DNA of 64,000 nucleotides from Chitinophagaceae bacterium (GTDB taxonomy: Bacteria > Bacteroidota > Bacteroidia > Chitinophagales > Chitinophagaceae): the NCBI GenBank assembly GCA_017307735.1, contig JAFKGR010000002.1, forward strand, positions 124,001 through 188,000. The letters are read 5' to 3'. Under the pieces are notes generated by a model. It ran no database searches, was not told where the DNA came from, and saw only the letters and a list, made by a program, of their open reading frames with translations. The position numbers and the translations under genes were made by a program. Of this stretch, positions 44,692-51,867 are shown piece after piece. Each line of letters begins with the position of its first letter. Positions within the stretch are counted from its first letter, which is position 1.

Positions 44692-45126
44692 CTAAAACGT
44701 CATGTTTAAAAAATCACTTGCATTGACAATCGGTATTCCTCTGAAAGCCTGCCTGTCCGGCAGACAGGGATGCAATACAAGCAAATCATCATCTCCGGTG
44801 ATAATGCAGGAGGCCTTTGCGGTTATAGCAAGCCCAAGGAATTTGTTGTCTTTAGGTTCGGGGCAGACGGTGATGATTTCAGTAGCCTCTGCAAGCTCAA
44901 CAACATTTCTAAACTCATTAATGATTTCCATTCTTAATTCTATAGAAATGAATTTGTCAAATTTGCTTCTTATAAATACATCACAAAACTCATTGTATGT
45001 TGGCAGGCTTGCTAATAAAACTCCCGTCCGTTTTGCCTTCTCGTATGCAAGCATAGGTTTTGAACGCAGGGTGAGGAATGCGCTTATTAACGTGCTGGTA
45101 TCAATGACAAAAAGATTATTCTTAAT
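44692..45126 (-). CDS. PIN-domain toxin B (no ATG; ATT start or decayed)
   Basis: PIN toxin paralogue with VIDTSTLISAF, FCDVFIRSKFDKF, CPEPKDNKFLGLAIT and IITGDDDLLVLHP. The frame containing the essential first Asp (VIDTST) has no ATG, GTG or TTG before it; a stop codon lies directly upstream of ATT at 45126. So the toxin starts at ATT (144 residues) or is only made from the ATG at 45054, which lacks the catalytic Asp and should be inactive. Near the C-terminus it has a 7-residue insertion, CLPDRQA, coded by a palindrome absent in toxins A and C. Confidence 0.7.
   Translation of the reverse strand: MKNNLFVIDTSTLISAFLTLRSKPMLAYEKAKRTGVLLASLPTYNEFCDVFIRSKFDKFISIELRMEIINEFRNVVELAEATEIITVCPEPKDNKFLGLAITAKASCIITGDDDLLVLHPCLPDRQAFRGIPIVNASDFLNMTF
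44748..44768. repeat. Short palindrome inserted in toxin B
   Basis: A 21-bp near-palindrome of the CCTGCCTG...CAGACAGG kind, common between genes in Bacteroidota. Compared with toxin C exactly 21 extra bases are present here, so reading frame is kept. Confidence 0.7.
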
Positions 45127-45343
45127 TCAGCAATTGTTGAAGAATTTCTTCTATCAGTCCATTTTTTGCAGCTTCTTCTCTGGCCATCTGCAAAAGCTCT
45201 TCAAATCTGGATTCCTTGTCACTTTGAGAAATAAGTTCTATTTGCTTTTCAAAACTTTTCTGAAGGCGGGATTTAAGGATTGCCGGGACTTTTCGCCATT
45301 TCATGGCCCTTGCTTTATCCACTTCAATAACTATCCTTTCCAT
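45122..45343 (-). CDS. Antitoxin B of PIN cassette
   Basis: 73 residues; MERIVIEVDKARAMKWRKVP at the start and GLIEEILQQLLN at the end match antitoxins A and C, with a different middle. Its stop codon overlaps the ATT that may start toxin B. Transcribed from the same kind of spacer promoter (TTGATTTG, one mismatch, at 45373-45366). Confidence 0.78.
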   Translation of the reverse strand: MERIVIEVDKARAMKWRKVPAILKSRLQKSFEKQIELISQSDKESRFEELLQMAREEAAKNGLIEEILQQLLN

Positions 45344-45437
45344 TTTTCAAAATTTTATTGTTTCTCAAATCAACAAATATTAGCGAAGAAAAGGAACAGC
45401 ATAAGCTTTAATTACTGATTTAAAAAACTTAAAAAAG

Positions 45438-47831
45438 ATGTTTAAGAATTATTTTAAAATCGCATTCAGAAACCTGATCCGGAATAAAATATTTTCTGTG
45501 ATTAATATCGCAGGCTTGGCTATCGGATTAGCCAGCGCCATGCTTATCATTCTTTATGTCAAGGATGAGAAAGGGTTTGACCGGTTTAATAAAAAGGGAG
45601 AGAATATTTATCGTGTTGCATTAAGGGCAAAGTTGGGTGGAGTGGAAAATGTGACGGGTATTACGGGATACCTGCAGGGGCCGCGGTTTACAGAAAATGT
45701 TCCGGGCATTCAATCCTTCGTTCGCATTAGTCAGGGTACGGAAGATATTAAAGTTGGCAATGACATACAATCGCAGGATGTTTTGTCTGTGGATTCTAAT
45801 TTCTTTTCCATGTTTACTTTTCCACTGGTTAGCGGAGATGCAAAGACATGCCTGACTCAACCACGGTCTATTGTTCTGTCAGAAAAGGCAGCTAAGAGAC
45901 AGTTTGGAAATTCCAATGCAGTGGGAAAGGAAGTGATGATAAGGAAGGATAGCACCCTTGTTCCATATTTGGTTTCAGCCGTTGCAAAAAATTGTCCGCA
46001 AAATTCCTCTATTCAGTTTGATGTACTGCTTCCGCTCAATGTATCCGATGAAGATGCGAACGATAATGGTAACTGGTATAATTTTTCTCTGAATACTTTT
46101 CTTCTGCTTAATAAGAATGCCAACCTTGCGGCAGTAGAAAATGGAATGCAAAAGTTTTATTTACAGGATGCCACACAAACGTTCAAAAAATTTCAGGCGC
46201 TATTCGGTGATGTCGGTGAAATGGGTACCTATTTTCTGCAACCCTATTTTGATATCCACACCAGCACCAGCCTGCCGGCGGCTAATGGTCTTGTACATGC
46301 AAGTAATCCTATGTATTCATACATCCTTACGGGGATAGCATTATTCATACTGTTAATTGCCTGTATCAATTTCATCAATCTGACCGTGGCACGTTCTGTA
46401 AAGCGTGCAAAAGAAATCGGGATACGCAAAGTTATCGGAGGTAACAGAGCACAATTGATCCGGCAGTTTCTGGGTGAATCGCTTGTGCTTTGTTTTGCTG
46501 CATTTCTTCTTGCTATCGGAATGGTCTTACTGGTATTGCCGTTGTTCAATCAGCTTTCAGGAAAGGGTCTTGCCTTCTCTTATTTGCTGGACGTAAGGCT
46601 CGTTTTGGGATACGCATTGCTCTTCATTCTTACTGCTCTGATGGCAGGTCTTTACCCTGCTTTTATATTATCCGGATACAAACCTGTAAAAGTATTATAT
46701 AACCGGTTTAGCTTGTCCGGTAAAAACTATTTGCAAAAGAGTTTGGTTATACTTCAATTTTCAATTGCTTCATTTTTAATTGTGGCTACCCTGGTCATCT
46801 ATTCTCAATTCAATTTGCTCACCACGAATAATTTAGGTTATGATGATAGTAATTTATTGGTTGTGAATAAAGACAATCTCACGCGAAGTGACGCGAAATT
46901 ATTCAGCGATGAATTAATGGCAAATCCAAATATCATTGGAGTATCCGCAAAAAATGGCGGTCATTGGGAGACAAGGGCAAAAATTAATGGCGATTCTACT
47001 ATTCAGTATACCTACGAAACTGTAGATGAGTCATACATACCGCTTTTAAAAATTCCGATATTGACAGGCAGGAATTTTTCAAAAAAGTTTCCTTCAGATT
47101 CAGCAAACGCAGTGGTGGTTAATGAGTCTTTTGTGAAGAAAGCGGGGTGGACAAACCCTATTGGCCAAACGGTAAACTTCTGGTATAACAATAACAAAAA
47201 ATACAGGGTCGTTGGGGTGGTAAAAGACTTTCATTTTGAGTCTATGCTGAAGAAGATAGGGCCAGAGCTCTTCATCATGAAACCGGATAATCCGTTAGGA
47301 ACATTTTATATCAAAATCAAGCCAGACCCGGAAAAAACAGCACTTGGATTTATAGCTACAACTTTCAAAAAATTATTTCCGGTTAGCCCATACGGTTATA
47401 CTTTTAAAAGTGATGAAAATCTGAAAAGCTATGAGTCGGAAGCCCGGTGGCGGCAGATAATATTTTTCAGTGCGTTGATTACAATATTTATTTCATGTAT
47501 CGGAATGTTTGGCTTATCGGTTCTTTCGGCAGAAAAGAGAACCAAGGAAATTGGTATTCGCAAAGTGTTGGGAGCTTCAGTAAGCGGCATTGTCCGGAGA
47601 CTTTCATTTGATTTTTTGAAATTGGTCATCATATCAATGGCGATAGCTGTACCGGCTGTGTGGATGGCTGCGAACAAATGGCTTGAAAACTATCCCTATC
47701 ATATTGCATTGAGCTGGTGGATTTTTGCAGCCGGAGGATTGATGGTGGTGTTGATAGCATGGTTTACAGTAGGATTTCAGGCATTTAAGGTAGCGACCGG
47801 CAACCCGGTGAAGAGCTTGAGAAGTGAGTGA
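45438..47831 (+). CDS. FtsX/MacB-type ABC permease 3
   Basis: 797 residues, two FtsX repeats. Starts MFKNYFKIAFRNLIRNKIF; first block CINFINLTVARSVKRAKEIG and IRKVIGGNRAQLIRQFLGES; second block SAEKRTKEIGIRKVLGASVS; ends NPVKSLRSE. Its second periplasmic domain starts after SLSGKNYLQKSLVILQFS. It is a paralogue of the other four, clearly diverged except for the FtsX motifs. Confidence 0.93.
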   Translation: MFKNYFKIAFRNLIRNKIFSVINIAGLAIGLASAMLIILYVKDEKGFDRFNKKGENIYRVALRAKLGGVENVTGITGYLQGPRFTENVPGIQSFVRISQGTEDIKVGNDIQSQDVLSVDSNFFSMFTFPLVSGDAKTCLTQPRSIVLSEKAAKRQFGNSNAVGKEVMIRKDSTLVPYLVSAVAKNCPQNSSIQFDVLLPLNVSDEDANDNGNWYNFSLNTFLLLNKNANLAAVENGMQKFYLQDATQTFKKFQALFGDVGEMGTYFLQPYFDIHTSTSLPAANGLVHASNPMYSYILTGIALFILLIACINFINLTVARSVKRAKEIGIRKVIGGNRAQLIRQFLGESLVLCFAAFLLAIGMVLLVLPLFNQLSGKGLAFSYLLDVRLVLGYALLFILTALMAGLYPAFILSGYKPVKVLYNRFSLSGKNYLQKSLVILQFSIASFLIVATLVIYSQFNLLTTNNLGYDDSNLLVVNKDNLTRSDAKLFSDELMANPNIIGVSAKNGGHWETRAKINGDSTIQYTYETVDESYIPLLKIPILTGRNFSKKFPSDSANAVVVNESFVKKAGWTNPIGQTVNFWYNNNKKYRVVGVVKDFHFESMLKKIGPELFIMKPDNPLGTFYIKIKPDPEKTALGFIATTFKKLFPVSPYGYTFKSDENLKSYESEARWRQIIFFSALITIFISCIGMFGLSVLSAEKRTKEIGIRKVLGASVSGIVRRLSFDFLKLVIISMAIAVPAVWMAANKWLENYPYHIALSWWIFAAGGLMVVLIAWFTVGFQAFKVATGNPVKSLRSE

Positions 47832-47891
47832 GGAATTAAGAATCAGGAATTAAAAATTAAAAGATAATAGCGAAAAACTAAGAGTGAAAAA

Positions 47892-48299
47892 CTAAAACGT
47901 CATGTTTAAAAAATCGCTTGCATTTACAATTGGTATTCCCCTGAAGGGATGCAACACAAGGAGGTCATCGTCTCCGGTGATGATGCAGGTGGCTTCGGCT
48001 GCAACAGCCAATTCAAGAAATTTGTTGTCTTTGGGATCGCGGCAGGATGTGATGGTTATTGAAACAGGAGAAAATGTCAAAAGGTTTCTGAGGTCGTCAA
48101 TAATTTTCTTTCGGTTAACAATGGGAACATATTTCTCAAACTTTGACCGGATAAAAACTTCTGCAAATTCTTTATATGTTTCATCACTTGCCAAGAGTGA
48201 GCTTTTTTCTGTTATTCTGTCAAATGCTTGCCTGGGAATAGATCCCGGGAATAAAAATGCACTTATTAAAAGATTAGTGTCAATTATATATCTATTCAT
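47892..48299 (-). CDS. PIN-domain toxin C (VapC-like)
   Basis: 135 residues from the ATG at 48299 (MNRYIIDTNLLISAFLFPG); a longer frame upstream overlaps the antitoxin and is not used. Motifs: first Asp in YIIDTN, FAEVFIRSKFEKY, CRDPKDNKFLELAVAAEA, IITGDDDLLVLHPFRG. Overlaps the antitoxin end by 8 bp. Ends in IVNASDFLNMTF like toxin B. Confidence 0.88.
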   Translation of the reverse strand: MNRYIIDTNLLISAFLFPGSIPRQAFDRITEKSSLLASDETYKEFAEVFIRSKFEKYVPIVNRKKIIDDLRNLLTFSPVSITITSCRDPKDNKFLELAVAAEATCIITGDDDLLVLHPFRGIPIVNASDFLNMTF

Positions 48300-48522
48300 C
48301 TTCTTTAAGCAATTCCTGAAGGATTTCTTCTGTAAGTCCATTGGCTTGAGCCTCAGCGCCAATCTTGTCAAGAAATGCCTTAAAATTCAGTACCTGTATT
48401 TGACGGGAAGATTCATCAATTTGTTTTTCAAATATTTTGCTCAGCACTTCTTTTACTTTTTCCGGAGTGGTTTCCCATTTTTTAGCAACCGCTTCATCTA
48501 CTTTGATAATAATATCTTCCAT
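48292..48522 (-). CDS. Antitoxin C of PIN cassette
   Basis: 76 residues; MEDIIIKVDEAVAKKWETTP at the start, GLTEEILQELLKEDE at the end, with a variable centre. Stop codon overlaps the toxin C start (ATGAATAG), showing translational coupling. Confidence 0.8.
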   Translation of the reverse strand: MEDIIIKVDEAVAKKWETTPEKVKEVLSKIFEKQIDESSRQIQVLNFKAFLDKIGAEAQANGLTEEILQELLKEDE

Positions 48523-48544
48523 TTTTCAAAATTTTATTCTTTTT

Positions 48545-48552
48545 CAAATCTA
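48545..48552 (-). promoter_or_regulatory. Cassette C -7 promoter element (TAGATTTG)
   Basis: Same element and distance as in cassette A, 23 bp before antitoxin C, within the conserved spacer. Confidence 0.5.
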
Positions 48553-48615
48553 CAAATATTAACGAAGAAAAGGAACAGCATGGTTTATAACGATTGATTA
48601 AAAAATTAATACGAT

Positions 48616-51051
48616 ATGTTTAAAAATTATTTCAAAACTGCATGGAGAAATTTAGCGAAGAATAAAACATTCTCCATCATCAATATTGCGGGCCTTGCCA
48701 TCGGCCTCGCCTGCTTCCTGTTTATCACAGCTTATGTATTAAATGAGTTGGGCTACGACAGGTATAATGATAACGCTGACCGCATTTACCGTATTAATTC
48801 TGATATCCGGATTGGCGGAGTTGATTTGCACATGCCCACCTCCAGCGATATGATGGGGCAATTACTGAAAAAGGATTATCCGCAGGTGGAACAATACACC
48901 CGGATTTATACATTCAACGGCGACAAATTTGTAAAAAAAGGGAACAGTTTTATAGATGAAAAAAATGTGGCACATGTGGATTCTACTTTTTTTGACGTAT
49001 TCACCTTGCCTGCCATAGAAGGCAACACACACACGGCATTGGATAAACCCAATTCAGTTGTATTGAGCGCCACTGCAGCTACAAAATATTTTGGCACTAC
49101 CGATGCCGTTGGAAAAACGCTTGTAACCAAAACAGACGACAGCACTGTATTGTACGATGTGACTGCAGTGATAAAAGACATGCCCACAGAATCGCATTTT
49201 CATTTTGATTTTCTTTTTTCCATGCAAAATTCAGGATATACCTGGGGGCAGTTGACGAGCCATAATTTTTATACTTATCTGTTGCTTAAAGAAGGGACAG
49301 ATTATAAAGCCTTTGAAAAAAACTTTGAAACCTACATTGAAAAATATGCATTTCCTTATGCGCAGCGGTTTATGAATATCAACAGTATGGCCGATTTCAG
49401 GAGGGCTGGTAACAGGCTGGAATATTCGTTAATTCCGCTCACAAAAATTCACCTCTATTCAAATCGTTCTTTTGAATTAACTCCCGGCGGCAATATTCAA
49501 TATGTGTATATTTTCTCTGCAGTGGCTTTGTTTATTTTGCTGATTGCCTGTATCAATTTTATGAATCTGACTACAGCGCGGTCCGCTAAACGCGCAAAGG
49601 AAGTTGGTATTCGCAAAGTGCTGGGTACAAAAAAGAAAAACCTGGTTTTTCAGTTTTTGAGCGAATCCACCATGATGGCATTTCTATCGCTCATCATTGC
49701 ATTGATAATTTATTATCTCGCATTGCCAGTGTTCAACGATATCGCGGGAAAACAAATTACCTTCTCCCATTTATTTTCTTCTTACCTGATCATATTTCTG
49801 ATTCTATTGCCTTTTTTGGTTGGCATATTAGCGGGTATTTATCCGGCTTTTTTTCTGTCGTCATTTAGGCCGGTAGAGGTTTTAAAAGGCAAAATAAAAA
49901 TGGGTGGTAAAAATGGAAATCTCAGAAATGTATTGGTAGTGGTTCAGTTTGCCACATCCATCCTGCTGATTATTGGCACTATGGTGGTTTACAGCCAACT
50001 GAATTATATTCAAAACAGAGACCTCGGTTACAACAAAAACCAGGTACTTGTTATTGATAATAACGGGGCGTTGGGCGATAATGCAGAAACGTTTAAGAAT
50101 GAAGTGATGAAAAAATCCGGTGTTGCAGATGGCACACTGAGCGCTTTTTTGCCCGTGTCTAATTCTTCGCGAAATGACAATACCTGGTCAAAAGATGCCG
50201 TGATGAATGAGCAAAATGGTTTTGATATGCAAAACTGGCGGGTGGATTATGATTACATCAGCACGATGGGAATGCACATCATTAAAGGCAGAAATTTTTC
50301 CCGCGATTTCGCCACCGATTCAACCGGTATCATCATCAATGAAACCACCGAAAAAATTCTTGGATACAAAGATCCGATTGGAGAAAAAATATTTACCACC
50401 ACGAATGATAACGGAGGTATGATGGCTTATACTATTATCGGCGTAGTGAAAAATTTTAATTTTGAAACCCTGCACAAATCCATCGGCCCGCTTGCGCTGA
50501 AACTTGGCAAAAGCACCAATCTCATTTCATTTAAAATCAATACATCCAACATCAATGGATTGCTGAGTCAGGTAAAAAATGTTTGGTCATCGTTTGCCCA
50601 TGGAATGCCATTCAATTACAGGTTTCTTGACGAATCATTTAACGAAATGTACCGTGCAGAACAGAGAGTGGGAAAAATTGCAGTAATCTTTTCTGCATTA
50701 GCCATATTTATTGCATGCCTGGGATTATTTGGACTGGCCACATTCATTGCCGAACAACGCACCAAAGAAATCGGCGTGCGAAAAGTTTTGGGTGCGAGTG
50801 TAAGCGGAATTGTGCAAATGCTATCCAGAGATTTTATCAAATTAGTTGGAATTGCCTTCGTCATTGGCGCTCCGCTCGCCTGGTATCTGATGAATCACTG
50901 GCTGCAAAATTTTGCATATCGTATTAACGTAAGCTGGTGGATATTTTTTTCAGCGGGCATGGGCGCGTTGTTGATTGCATTGATAACGGTGAGTTTTCAG
51001 GCAATAAAAGCAGGGATGGCTAATCCGGTGAAGAGTTTGAGAAGTGAGTGA
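48616..51051 (+). CDS. FtsX/MacB-type ABC permease 4
   Basis: 811 residues. Starts MFKNYFKTAWRNLAKNKTF; first block CINFMNLTTARSAKRAKEVG and IRKVLGTKKKNLVFQFLSES; second block AEQRTKEIGVRKVLGASVSG; ends NPVKSLRSE. The first periplasmic domain (about 45-285) is somewhat longer than in the others. No toxin cassette follows; instead a lipoprotein gene begins 135 bp later. Confidence 0.93.
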   Translation: MFKNYFKTAWRNLAKNKTFSIINIAGLAIGLACFLFITAYVLNELGYDRYNDNADRIYRINSDIRIGGVDLHMPTSSDMMGQLLKKDYPQVEQYTRIYTFNGDKFVKKGNSFIDEKNVAHVDSTFFDVFTLPAIEGNTHTALDKPNSVVLSATAATKYFGTTDAVGKTLVTKTDDSTVLYDVTAVIKDMPTESHFHFDFLFSMQNSGYTWGQLTSHNFYTYLLLKEGTDYKAFEKNFETYIEKYAFPYAQRFMNINSMADFRRAGNRLEYSLIPLTKIHLYSNRSFELTPGGNIQYVYIFSAVALFILLIACINFMNLTTARSAKRAKEVGIRKVLGTKKKNLVFQFLSESTMMAFLSLIIALIIYYLALPVFNDIAGKQITFSHLFSSYLIIFLILLPFLVGILAGIYPAFFLSSFRPVEVLKGKIKMGGKNGNLRNVLVVVQFATSILLIIGTMVVYSQLNYIQNRDLGYNKNQVLVIDNNGALGDNAETFKNEVMKKSGVADGTLSAFLPVSNSSRNDNTWSKDAVMNEQNGFDMQNWRVDYDYISTMGMHIIKGRNFSRDFATDSTGIIINETTEKILGYKDPIGEKIFTTTNDNGGMMAYTIIGVVKNFNFETLHKSIGPLALKLGKSTNLISFKINTSNINGLLSQVKNVWSSFAHGMPFNYRFLDESFNEMYRAEQRVGKIAVIFSALAIFIACLGLFGLATFIAEQRTKEIGVRKVLGASVSGIVQMLSRDFIKLVGIAFVIGAPLAWYLMNHWLQNFAYRINVSWWIFFSAGMGALLIALITVSFQAIKAGMANPVKSLRSE

Positions 51052-51186
51052 AAAAAAAGATGGGAATATGAAATCGCAATAAAATTCTGTTTACAGTGAA
51101 AAACTTTTGAAAAGAAAAAAAACCGAAGCATTTATACTAATGTGAAAAAAATAAAAGACAAAATCATCAAAGAAACAAATTAAGAA

Positions 51187-51762
51187 ATGAGAAATTATAA
51201 AACATTCTTCGGAATACTGTTGCTGTTTTTTACATCTTGTGATAAGCCTGCGGTAAAACCTAACAGCGAAATGACTTTTAACGACCTTCAAAACAAAGAG
51301 GTTAAATTTAATGAGTTCGTAACGATTGATATGAATAATGATGGGGTGGTAGATTTGCGCTTCTCTACTCTTCTTGTAGGCGACCCGATAGCGCAGCAGG
51401 ACAAACAAAAATATCTTGTCACTTCTTTGATCAATTGTTTCCTTCCGGTAAACAGCCAGGAAAATACACCTGTTCTAAATAAAGGAGAATCCATTCCTCT
51501 TGAAAATTTTCAGGGATGCACCTGGTACGAAATTGCCCAGATAGAATTAGCTCAGAAAGTTATCGGAATGACAGGCGCACCGTTTTGGGAGGGACTTTGG
51601 AAATCCGTTAATCATAATTATTTACCGGTCCAGATTAAAGTAAATAACCAGCGTTATAACGGATGGATAGAACTGAGTTTTGATATGAGTGCAGGAAAAA
51701 TAATTCTTCATAAATCTGCGATATCCAAACTGCCTGAAAAGAATGCGGTTGCAGGAGTTTAA
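51187..51762 (+). CDS. Hypothetical lipoprotein within the permease array
   Basis: 191 residues with signal peptide MRNYKTFFGILLLFFTSC; the lipobox Cys is residue 18. The mature part has a calcium-loop-like stretch VTIDMNNDGVVDLRF (about 48-62) and no recognised domain. It occupies the gap between permeases 4 and 5 on the same strand, where the other gaps carry PIN cassettes. It could be an accessory of the transporter or its cargo; both are inference. Confidence 0.7.
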   Translation: MRNYKTFFGILLLFFTSCDKPAVKPNSEMTFNDLQNKEVKFNEFVTIDMNNDGVVDLRFSTLLVGDPIAQQDKQKYLVTSLINCFLPVNSQENTPVLNKGESIPLENFQGCTWYEIAQIELAQKVIGMTGAPFWEGLWKSVNHNYLPVQIKVNNQRYNGWIELSFDMSAGKIILHKSAISKLPEKNAVAGV

Positions 51763-51867
51763 TAATTATCAACTTACTTAAAGTATTCAAATTAGAACTA
51801 TCCTCATTTCTAAATATGCGTACTTAAAAACAGGAAAATTAGAATTTAGAACCTTAAACGACCCTTT

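Noticed and set aside
47892..48371. Longer toxin C start at 48371
   Set aside because: It would overlap most of the antitoxin C-terminus; the ATG at 48299 matches the PIN N-terminus and the coupled overlap seen in cassette A.
41385..48615. CRISPR array among the repeated spacers
   Set aside because: The repeated blocks are kilobases apart and include whole genes; no short regular repeat-spacer pattern exists.
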